A stretch of DNA of 43,707 bases from Verrucomicrobiia bacterium (GTDB lineage Bacteria > Verrucomicrobiota > Verrucomicrobiia > Opitutales > Opitutaceae): positions 1 through 43,707 of the forward strand of contig WYBX01000128.1 of assembly GCA_011525695.1 (NCBI GenBank). The letters are read 5' to 3'. Position numbers and translations under genes: made by a program. Every line of letters starts with the position of its first letter. Within the stretch, counting starts at the first letter, position 1. The notes under the pieces were generated by a model. It searched no databases and was not told the origin of the DNA. It saw only the letters and a list, made by a program, of their open reading frames with translations. Shown in pieces: positions 9,901 through 16,358 of this stretch.

Positions 9901-10582
9901 CTTGCGGCGCAAACGTCGCCTCGATTGGCGCCCGCTGATCCAGCCAGGTGAGTTCACCACTGATGCCGGCGCCACGGCTCTCCAGGACCAGCGCCAGTTC
10001 TCCACCGGACTGCAGCGAGGCGCGCAGCCGATCGTCTTCCTTCGTCCAGCTGGCGTTCAATTGCGCGACGCGGCCGCGAAATCCCAGGTCCTTCACCGCC
10101 AGTGTGCGATCATCCCAGGTGGCCGCCGCGAGCGTCAACTCCCCCGCCGGCCAGCGAACCACGCCGGGACCGACCGTGGCGCGCGGCAGCCAGTCATCGA
10201 GCCGGTCCACGATCCGTGCGAGGCGTGCCCGCAGCGGCACCCATCCCCGTTCGCGGCTGGGATCGGCCTTTCCCCGACCCTGCGCCTCTACCCGCCACGC
10301 ACCGGCCGTCGCTTCCACCGGAACGTCCCGCCAATGCCGCCAGAGCCAGATCACGGGCGTCGGCCCCTCCGCCCGGTCCGCCATGACCCGCACGGCGCCC
10401 TTTCGGAACTCGACCTCATGCAGTGCGAAACGGCTGTAGCCGAGCCGTTCATACCGCGCGAAGCTCAATCCCCGGTCGGCGCCGAACCGCGCGAGCGCCC
10501 CGCCCAGCCACCAGGGGCACGCCGCCACCCCAAGGATGACGAGCGCGACAAGGATCAGGACAATACCGGTAAGGCGGCGCAT
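6902..10582 (-). CDS. tamB: TamB-like translocation and assembly module protein
   Basis: A 1226-residue protein with one N-terminal membrane anchor (LTGIVLILVALVILGVAACPWWL) followed by a very long repetitive beta-rich body, the AsmA/TamB beta-taco type. The C-terminal part (about 850-1220) carries the DUF490/TamB signature region, including the VTYSGTERVARIGAFLGQS block and a final beta-strand-rich tail. It would sit in the inner membrane and span the periplasm, forming a hydrophobic groove for lipid transport or for barrel assembly with TamA. The ATG at 10582 is chosen because it precedes the membrane anchor; a TTG at 10615 would overlap the upstream gene by 4 bases. The gene order, tamB before tamA, is the reverse of the enterobacterial one. 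Confidence 0.85.
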   Translation of the reverse strand: MRRLTGIVLILVALVILGVAACPWWLGGALARFGADRGLSFARYERLGYSRFALHEVEFRKGAVRVMADRAEGPTPVIWLWRHWRDVPVEATAGAWRVEAQGRGKADPSRERGWVPLRARLARIVDRLDDWLPRATVGPGVVRWPAGELTLAAATWDDRTLAVKDLGFRGRVAQLNASWTKEDDRLRASLQSGGELALVLESRGAGISGELTWLDQRAPIEATFAPQGWLPAAASAAARGWEVPPAQLKLAGHYATVRGDGRLEWHGADFVVEVAAAGDPRAEGAAPPLEVNLRARGTLEAVTIEALQAVVPGLQAELSAPVVVERSGRLRGGGARFTFESDLAQQPWFEAQGAATGEAVVTSADGASPKASFSFTARDILAQGVALPRVNLAGELDWPRIQLTDATISGGEGERLTARGSWDFKAKELVDVVVAGRIHRSSVARWLPEQPGFEAIELAAQARGPWPEFEHQGEARIGELTVEGMKPLSARLEWRGQGPSAEQFQVLVQAQQSALRIGGMLDRNRVEVRELALGRGDATLLELTEPAGFRWKPALQVESLHLAGADSGLDATLTWGPSGRIELAARSIPSEWLEDFVAAKGPDWKLNLLAFSGSWDHGPVTFALTLGAEIDLGDGRKAALNAAGRGDEAGIEIEALRAAEGGTTVFNATGRVPATFHPGSSRLLRIDSRGPIALDASAVPHAGFWSKLAEATGVGLQEPQAVVRVAGSWERPEGEISLKATRIVMDPGRVKRPLPEIGDLDVQLSAKRSTIDLNTFALEVEGQPVRAHGQLPVPEGGWARLLREPLTALRRNASLELEVPEAEVSVFARFLPAMLAPQGRIQAALTYKQGQLGGQFQLRDAASRPLGPLGVLQEINADVGLEGRTLNLHSVRARSGGQPVSLTGKVEVPESGEPRFDLVLAGKNLPFVRQAGLLLRGDLNLKLQSPPQPGPPRITGNVRLRDSLFLQDVRAFLPRGGGGPTKRPPYFSVETPPLDAWNLAVDVSGEEFMRLRTPVFNGVASAHFRLGGTLGDPRAIGEVTIDEGVIRMPFASFEVTQGAVRLTEANAVEPVIYLRGAARRFGYDLSVEIEGKASAPNMEFRSSPALDSEEVLLMVMTGAVPSEEVTYSGTERVARIGAFLGQSILSSLGADSGSADRLSIASGEKISRQGKETYEIEYKLSDRWTAIGEYNEFDEYNAGLKWRIYPRQKDPGRDDSAPEEGTDAPR

Positions 10583-10611
10583 GGGACGATCGTGCGACCG
10601 GCCGCACCGCT

Positions 10612-12669
10612 TCAAGCGGCCGGCGCCAGCCCGCTGCGCTGAAGGAGCGCGTTGAGGTCGGGGTCTCGACCCATGAAGCCCCGGTACAGTTCCGCCGGTT
10701 CGGCTGAATTTCCCCGGCTCAGGACCGACGCGACAAATTCACTCCCCACTTTCCGGCTGAAAAGTCCCTCCTGCTTGAAGCGTGTGAACGCATCCGCATC
10801 GAGCACCTCGGCCCACTTGTATGAATAATAACCCGCCGCATACCCCACTGGATCCGCAAACACGTGGGTGAACCGCTTGACGATGGTCGGGATCGGCGGC
10901 CGTGTTGGCACCAGGCAATCGGCAATGACCGCTCGCGCGACCGGCTCCACGTCAGTCGCCGCCGCAAACTCCGTCGTCCGCATGTGCATCGCCAGATCCA
11001 CCCGCGCAAATCCGATCTGCCCCATCAGCGCACAGGCGGTCCGGAAATTCCGGGCTGCCGTCATCTTCTGAAAAGCGTCCTCGGGAATGGTCCGGCCGGT
11101 CTCATGGTGCCGGGCGAAAAGATCCAGGCTCTCCCGCTCCCAGCACCAGTTCTCCATGATTTGCGAGGGGAGCTCGACGAAATCCCAGGCCACGTTGACC
11201 CCGTTGAGCGACTTGATCGGGACCTCGCCCAGCAGGTGATGCAGCAGGTGGCCGAATTCGTGGAAAACGGTTTCAACCTCCCGGTGCGTCAGCAGGGCCG
11301 GACGCGCACCGCTGGGGGGCGTCAGGTTTCCGCAAATCAACCCGAGGTGTGGCGCGCGGGAGCCATCCGCCTGCGGCCCGCCCGTGATGAGGTAATTCAT
11401 CCAGGCTCCACCCCGTTTCGATTCCCGGGGATGCCAGTCGGCATAGAAGGAGCCCACGTGCCGGTCGGCCGCATCGAAGACGTCGTGGAACGTCACCTCG
11501 GGATGCCAGGTTTCCACCTCGCCGGGTCCCCGGTCGACAATGCGCAGCCCGAACACCCGGTGCGCGAGTTCAAACAAGCCCTCGAGCACCCGACCCATCG
11601 GGAAGTAGGGCCGCAGCGCCTCCTCGTCCAGATCGTAGCGCGCGCGGCGCAGCTTCTCGGCCCAGAAAGCGACTTCCCAGGGTGCGAGCCGATCCACTGG
11701 CCGGCCCGTCTGCTCCGCCTTGAACTCCTCGAGCTCCCGGCACTCGCGGGCAAACGCACCCGCGGCGCGCTGCTGCAGATCCTCCATGAAGCGCAGCGCC
11801 GCGCCACCCGACTTCGCCATCCGGCGCTCGAGGACCAGATCCGCGAAATGGGACCGGCCAAGCAGCGCCGCTTTCTCCGCCCGCAATTCCAAAATCCGCC
11901 GGATCAGCGGCGTGTTGTCTTGGGGCGCCGATGCTCCCACCGCCGTCGCCGCCCGCCACATTCCCTCCCGCTGCCGCTCGTCCTCGACATACTTCATGAA
12001 CGGCTCCTGCGACGGTCCGTGCAACGTGAACCGCCAGCCGGGCTTCCCTTTTGCCTCCGCGCTCCGCCGGGCCGCCGCCTTCGCATGCGCGGGCAGCCCC
12101 GCCAGCCGGGTTTCATCCTCCACCACGAGTTCCCAGGCGTTGGTCGCATCCAGCACGTTCTCCGAATACTTCTGGGTCACCTGGGCCAGTTCGCTCTGCA
12201 ACGCCTCCAGGCGGGCCCGCGGCCCCTCGGCCAGATCCGCTCCCGCCTGCCGGAAATCGCGGACCGTCTCCTCCATGAAGCGCCGGTGAATTCCCTGCAC
12301 GGATACGGCAGCCGGGCTTTCGCTGAATGCCTTGAGCCGGTGCCAGAGACCGGCATTCAGCGGGATGCTCGCGTAGAATGCCGAGACTTTCGGCAGCATC
12401 GCATTGTGGGCTTCGCGGAGCGCGGGCGCGTCCGCCACCGCCTGGAGGTGCGTGACCTTCGCCCAGGCGACGTTCAGCTCCTCGGTGGCCTGTTCCAGGG
12501 CAAGGAACGTGTTCTCGTAATTCAGCCCGTCCATGCGGTGCGCCGCGATCTGCGCGATCATCGACTCGGCCCGCGCCAGGGCCGACTCGATGGCGGGACC
12601 GATCGCCTCGGGGACCAACTGGGACCAGCGGATGTGGAAGTCAGCGGATAGAAAGGGATTCTCAGGCAT
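10612..12669 (-). CDS. M3-family oligopeptidase (oligopeptidase A/PrlC-like)
   Basis: A 685-residue zinc metallopeptidase of the thimet oligopeptidase family, close in length to E. coli PrlC (680). The zinc motif HEFGH starts at His470, with the downstream Glu expected in the conserved block after it (ENWCWERESLDLF). No signal peptide is seen, so it acts on short peptides in the cytoplasm. The start at 12669 (MPENPFLSADF) is chosen because residues encoded upstream are Arg/Cys-rich nonsense. It sits 46 bases after the TonB receptor stop and leads into tamB, inside an otherwise envelope-related operon. It may degrade signal peptides or imported peptides; this is inferred from the context only. 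Confidence 0.93.
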   Translation of the reverse strand: MPENPFLSADFHIRWSQLVPEAIGPAIESALARAESMIAQIAAHRMDGLNYENTFLALEQATEELNVAWAKVTHLQAVADAPALREAHNAMLPKVSAFYASIPLNAGLWHRLKAFSESPAAVSVQGIHRRFMEETVRDFRQAGADLAEGPRARLEALQSELAQVTQKYSENVLDATNAWELVVEDETRLAGLPAHAKAAARRSAEAKGKPGWRFTLHGPSQEPFMKYVEDERQREGMWRAATAVGASAPQDNTPLIRRILELRAEKAALLGRSHFADLVLERRMAKSGGAALRFMEDLQQRAAGAFARECRELEEFKAEQTGRPVDRLAPWEVAFWAEKLRRARYDLDEEALRPYFPMGRVLEGLFELAHRVFGLRIVDRGPGEVETWHPEVTFHDVFDAADRHVGSFYADWHPRESKRGGAWMNYLITGGPQADGSRAPHLGLICGNLTPPSGARPALLTHREVETVFHEFGHLLHHLLGEVPIKSLNGVNVAWDFVELPSQIMENWCWERESLDLFARHHETGRTIPEDAFQKMTAARNFRTACALMGQIGFARVDLAMHMRTTEFAAATDVEPVARAVIADCLVPTRPPIPTIVKRFTHVFADPVGYAAGYYSYKWAEVLDADAFTRFKQEGLFSRKVGSEFVASVLSRGNSAEPAELYRGFMGRDPDLNALLQRSGLAPAA

Positions 12670-12715
12670 GCCGCGGACAGACCGCGCGCCCGGCGTCTTT
12701 GTCAAACTGCAAACT

Positions 12716-14533
12716 TCACCAGGTCGTCGCGACGCTGAAGGAAACCAGCCGCGGCGCCGCCGGCACCGCCGGCACATCCTGAAAATCCGTGTCCCAGAGG
12801 TTGTCCGCTTGCAGCCCGAACTCCAGCCGGGGCCACTGTGCCGGCCGGTATGCAAGCCCGGCTGCCGTCGCCAGCGCCCGTCGGCCGCCGATGACCCGGA
12901 GCAGGTTGTCCGCCTGCACCCGGGCGACATTGTCGATCCGCAGTTCGAAGCCCCGGCCGAGCCGGAGCGTCGCCGCCACCGTCAGCCGATGGCGTGCATA
13001 GTTCAATGCATAGAAACTGGCGTCCACCGCCGCACCGAGGTAGTCCGCGTCCTTGTCCAGGAAGGTGTAGCCAACCACGAGATCGATTCGGGACCAGGAG
13101 CGGCGCCCCACGGCTTCGAAACCGCCCACCGCCAGGTCGACTGGATTCGCGGTGCGTGCCGTGACGCCCCGCTGGAAGGTCCAGTCGACCAGCGCTTCGT
13201 CACGCCTCCAGAATACCGCGGCGCTCCCGGTCCAGCCCGCGAACGTTCCGCTCAAGCCGAGTTCCAGATCATGGCTGGCCGAACGCCCGAGCCCCGGATT
13301 GCCGCGAAAAAGACCGGCCGTCGCACTGGAATTCAAGGCCGTGTAGGTAGCGACCTGGGTTGTCTTGGTGTAACTGCCGTGGACCCGAAGCCCGCCGGCG
13401 CCGTGAAACTCCCGCGCAACCTCGATCACCGGCGCCAGCGCGTCACCGTCCCGATTGGATTCATCCCAGGCCGCGCCAGCCCTCGCAACCAGCCGTCCAC
13501 CGTCACGCTGCGGCCAGGCCACCTCGGGCACGAGCAAGAGCTTGAGGAGGGTCCGTGAATTGAACCGGCCGAACACGAGGGAGGTGGACTGCAGTTCGTC
13601 GGCCAGGAGTTCGGCCCTGGCATCCAGGGCGACGCGACCAAATCCCTTCCGGCCGGCGACGGCGATTCCCCCGAGCCAGGTCGTGTGCTGAAAGGGATGC
13701 ACTGCGCCGAGGGGGGCGAAACGGTTGAAGGCGTAGTCGTCCTTGTTGCGCCGGTGAAACACACCGGCCTCCAGAAATTCACCCTCCGGGAACTCCCGGC
13801 GGTGATTGATCACGAAAAGAACCGTCTGGAGGTTTTCCGATTCCGCCGAGTTGAACGGCGTGTACAGGTTGGGCCAGCCGAAGAACTTCTCCTGGTAGCC
13901 TGCAAAGACATCGGTTTGCCGCCCGTCGCCGGCCCATTGCAGCCGGCCGTTGAGCCGCCAGAATTCGTGGTCTCCCCACGGGATCGCTCCCTCCGATTCC
14001 GAGCGCGCGAAGGCGACATCCGCCGCCGGCCGGGATCCCGTGCCAGCGTACCCCTGGTGGATTTCCGCACGACGCAGCTGATGCTGCCCCATGCCAGCGC
14101 TGGCCGCGCCTCCGGTGCGCACCCGGCGCCAGCCCTGGGAAATTGTCCCCACCGTCGAATTGGCCGCTCCCGCTGCCTGGGCGGTGCCGACCTTGATTTC
14201 CGGCGGACCCAGGAGGGCCGGAGCGACCGGAAGCTCCGCAAGGTAGTGGGCGGTTTGCGGATCGGGGAGCGACACGGCTCCCAGTTGCATGCCCGTGTTC
14301 TCGAAGATGCCGCCGCGCAGGGTGACGTCCGCCTGGCCTTCCGCCAGATTGCGCGCGTGCACGTCCACCCGCGGTTCGAATCGCAGGGCGGAAACGGGCA
14401 TGGCATAGGTGCCCGCCGGAGACTGGTTCGCGATTCGCGGTGAGTGGACCGCAAAGGGTGGCAGCTGCTGCGGACCCTGCGCCTGCAATCCCGCGGCAGC
14501 GGCGAGCGGCAGGAGGATGAGGGCGGGTTTCAT
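12716..14533 (-). CDS. TonB-dependent outer-membrane receptor
   Basis: A 605-residue protein with a signal peptide (MKPALILLPLAAAAGLQAQ), then QQLPPFAVHS, a TonB-box-like segment of the LSPFxV type usual in Opitutaceae. A plug domain follows (about 40-150, with VTLRGGIFENTGMQLG), then a beta-barrel of alternating aromatic and polar strands ending in VATTW with a terminal aromatic. It would import a scarce nutrient across the outer membrane. At about 600 residues it is closer in size to BtuB-like receptors than to SusC. I looked for a cobalamin riboswitch upstream and saw none, so no substrate is claimed. It is the first gene of the operon with the M3 peptidase, TamB and TamA. The region 5' of it is an IS relic. 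Confidence 0.9.
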   Translation of the reverse strand: MKPALILLPLAAAAGLQAQGPQQLPPFAVHSPRIANQSPAGTYAMPVSALRFEPRVDVHARNLAEGQADVTLRGGIFENTGMQLGAVSLPDPQTAHYLAELPVAPALLGPPEIKVGTAQAAGAANSTVGTISQGWRRVRTGGAASAGMGQHQLRRAEIHQGYAGTGSRPAADVAFARSESEGAIPWGDHEFWRLNGRLQWAGDGRQTDVFAGYQEKFFGWPNLYTPFNSAESENLQTVLFVINHRREFPEGEFLEAGVFHRRNKDDYAFNRFAPLGAVHPFQHTTWLGGIAVAGRKGFGRVALDARAELLADELQSTSLVFGRFNSRTLLKLLLVPEVAWPQRDGGRLVARAGAAWDESNRDGDALAPVIEVAREFHGAGGLRVHGSYTKTTQVATYTALNSSATAGLFRGNPGLGRSASHDLELGLSGTFAGWTGSAAVFWRRDEALVDWTFQRGVTARTANPVDLAVGGFEAVGRRSWSRIDLVVGYTFLDKDADYLGAAVDASFYALNYARHRLTVAATLRLGRGFELRIDNVARVQADNLLRVIGGRRALATAAGLAYRPAQWPRLEFGLQADNLWDTDFQDVPAVPAAPRLVSFSVATTW

Positions 14534-14613
14534 GCGCCGCCACGCGTAGCAGCCACGCCGGCAATAACAAGTCTCTGTTCCGGTTTTGACACGCTTTGCT
14601 TAACAAGCCCGCC

Positions 14614-14911
14614 AGCAGCCCGTCGGACTTAGAACCCGCGCTTTGGGGTGATTCGCCGGGCGTGTGTCCGGCGAATCACGGGCCAACCCTGTCTGGCGCG
14701 CGGACATTTTTTTCGGGCGTCACCCGTGCCGCGGGTATTCACGCTCACCTGCCGCAGGTCGAGCGCCTCGACCGCGTCGATGATGAAATGGGCCAGGTGA
14801 TCCGATGGCACCCAATCCCGCAGGTCGGGCGGCAGCAACATAGCAGCGTGTCGCCGATGGGTATTCCTTCCGAACTCAATATCCGGATTTTCCTAAGTCC
14901 GACACGCTGCT
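14614..14911 (-). mobile_element. Internally deleted IS1182-family relic
   Basis: The element is bounded by imperfect inverted repeats: agcagcccgtcggacttag at 14614-14632 and the complement of agcagcgtgtcggacttag at 14893-14911 (17 of 19 match). The right end also holds an inner perfect 12-bp inverted pair (14842-14853 with 14900-14911). Between them is the start of a transposase gene, cut short. The total is about 300 bases against about 1.5 kb for a full element, so it cannot move itself. It lies between the promoter side of the TonB receptor and the terminator of the ferredoxin gene. A related, smaller element lies at 29415-29600. Confidence 0.65.
14629..14841 (-). pseudogene. N-terminal fragment of an IS1182-family transposase
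   Basis: From the ATG at 14841 the frame reads MLLPPDLRDWVPSDHLAHFI, then DAVEALDLRQVSVNTRGTGDA. This is the conserved beginning of IS1182-type transposases, in which the DWVPxDHLAHFI block is nearly constant. After about 43 residues the similarity stops and about 27 unrelated Arg-rich residues follow. The DDE catalytic domain is missing. It lies inside the inverted-repeat element described above. Confidence 0.7.
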
Positions 14912-14918
14912 CGGGCGC

Positions 14919-14944
14919 AAAAAAACCCGGCGCGGGGCCGGGTT
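14919..14944 (-). terminator. Rho-independent terminator of the ferredoxin gene
   Basis: An 8-bp perfect stem (aacccggc 14924-14931, gccgggtt 14937-14944) is followed, on the minus strand, by a run of seven T. It lies 25 bases downstream of the ferredoxin stop, so it is a good intrinsic terminator for that gene. It also separates the gene from the IS relic. Confidence 0.85.
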
Positions 14945-14969
14945 GGGGAAAGGCGGGGGGCCGCGCGGG

Positions 14970-15206
14970 TCACTCGTCGCCGTCGTTGCCGATCGCCTCG
15001 ACCGGGCAGCCCTCCAGCGCCTCCATGCACTGGGCGATCTCCTCCTCCGTGGACGGCTGCTTGAAGACGTAGGAATAACCGCCTTCATCGTGCCGCTGGA
15101 AAAACGACGGCGCGGTTTCGCGGCAGAGATCGCAATCGATGCATTGCTGATCCACGTAGAATTTCCCGGGTACATTCGGGGCCCACTTGTCCGCTTTGTT
15201 CGCCAT
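14970..15206 (-). CDS. Small single-[4Fe-4S] ferredoxin
   Basis: A 78-residue acidic protein starting at the ATG at 15206 (MANKADKWAPNVPG). The iron-sulfur ligands are seen as CIDCDLC near residues 22-28 and a distant Cys in EGCPVEAI near the C-terminus. This gives one [4Fe-4S] cluster, as in the Fer4_13/15 type. It carries electrons in the cytoplasm; the partner is unknown. Longer forms starting upstream would add an unrelated stretch. An intrinsic terminator follows. Upstream, TTGACA is visible on the minus strand about 35 bases before the start, a plausible -35 box, but no -10 at standard spacing is clear. A paralogue lies at 27002-27232. Confidence 0.92.
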   Translation of the reverse strand: MANKADKWAPNVPGKFYVDQQCIDCDLCRETAPSFFQRHDEGGYSYVFKQPSTEEEIAQCMEALEGCPVEAIGNDGDE

Positions 15207-15352
15207 AAAATCAGGGACAAAGAGAATAATTCCAACCCCTGTCAAGCGGGCACCGAGCGGGTTGCGGATGCGCGCCGATTTCCCGGGAAAAACCGGCCAG
15301 CTTTCCTCCGCGACGGCTTGTGTTCTCATAGCCCCCTACTACGGTGCGCTCG

Positions 15353-16234
15353 ATGCTATCGGATCGGCCCTACATGCGCGATGACTACCAGCGGGAACGC
15401 ACGTCCTTCCTCGTCTGGCTCCTCGCCGCGATCGTGGCTGGATTCATCGTTCAGAACGTCTTTGCCGTCTGGATCGGCTCGAACTCGTTCGAGCGCATGC
15501 TGGCCTTGTCGGCCGGCGGGCTGCGACAGGGTCAGGTCTGGACCCTACTCACCTATCCGCTCCTGCATGGCGGCATCCTTCATCTGCTGCTGGTCGGACT
15601 CGGAATCTACTTTCTCGGGCGCGAGGTCGTCACGCACCTTGGCGAGCGTCGCATGCTCTGGCTGACCCTGGGGGCCGTCGCCCTCGGCGGGCTGGCCTGG
15701 TTTGCCCTCCACTTCAACCGCCCGGGAGTGGTGATGGGGGCAACTCCCATCCTCCTCTGCTATCTCACGGTTTTCGCCTGCCTCTTCCCCAATCGGGAGA
15801 TTTCATTCCTCGTCTTCTTCATCATCCCCATCACCACGCGGCCGAAGTACATCCTCTGGGTCGCACTGGCCATCGACGCGCTCGGGTTGCTGTTCAGCGA
15901 GCTGCCGGGTGGGCGGATGCAGACGAGTGTGGCGCACTCGGCCCACCTCGGGGCCATGCTCGCCGGCTGGTTGTATTATCGTTTTGCGCAGGATGCCGAC
16001 TGGATGGCGATGCGCGGTTCGGCGGCGCTCCGGCTGCCCCGCTGGATGACGCGCCGCAAGCAGGCCCCCGCGGCAGCAACTCCGGTCATGCCCGTGGCAA
16101 CGGGCAGCCGGGAAGACATCCGGGCTGAGGTCGACCGAATCCTCGACAAGATTAACAGCCAGGGCTTTGCCGCCCTGACGCCGGAAGAAAAGCGGGTGCT
16201 CGATGATGCCAAGGATCTGTTGAGCCGGCGATGA
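15353..16234 (+). CDS. Rhomboid-fold membrane protein lacking the catalytic serine, with C-terminal DUF6576-like tail
   Basis: A 293-residue protein with about six membrane helices (residues 17-210) in the arrangement of rhomboid proteases. The second catalytic motif is conserved (AHSAHLGAML, His198). The active-site motif GxSG, however, reads GATP (129-132), with Thr in place of the catalytic Ser and Pro after it, so proteolysis is unlikely. The cytoplasmic C-terminus (about 250-293) has VDRILDKINSQGFAALTPEE, which looks like the small DUF6576 tail found on many bacterial rhomboids. Starts at 15344 (GTG) and 15374 (ATG) are also possible. It is divergent from the ferredoxin gene and 124 bases upstream of the Prc protease gene. 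It may act as a membrane chaperone or regulator; that is inference. Confidence 0.8.
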   Translation: MLSDRPYMRDDYQRERTSFLVWLLAAIVAGFIVQNVFAVWIGSNSFERMLALSAGGLRQGQVWTLLTYPLLHGGILHLLLVGLGIYFLGREVVTHLGERRMLWLTLGAVALGGLAWFALHFNRPGVVMGATPILLCYLTVFACLFPNREISFLVFFIIPITTRPKYILWVALAIDALGLLFSELPGGRMQTSVAHSAHLGAMLAGWLYYRFAQDADWMAMRGSAALRLPRWMTRRKQAPAAATPVMPVATGSREDIRAEVDRILDKINSQGFAALTPEEKRVLDDAKDLLSRR

Positions 16235-16358
16235 GTGCCTCGGTTTACGCGCCGCGCCCAAACCCGTCGTGAGTTGCCGTCCTGCGATCGATCGCGTCTG
16301 GCTTTCCGGACTTCCACCCTGTTGAACAATTCCCCCCGGTTCCCATCTAATTCCCACC

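Noticed and set aside
10864..12651. 595-residue plus-strand open frame opposite the M3 peptidase
   Set aside because: Same reason; the peptidase has an intact HEFGH motif and full length.
14534..14613. Cobalamin riboswitch before the TonB receptor gene
   Set aside because: The receptor is BtuB-sized, so I looked for the B12 box and flanking stems on the minus strand; they are not there.
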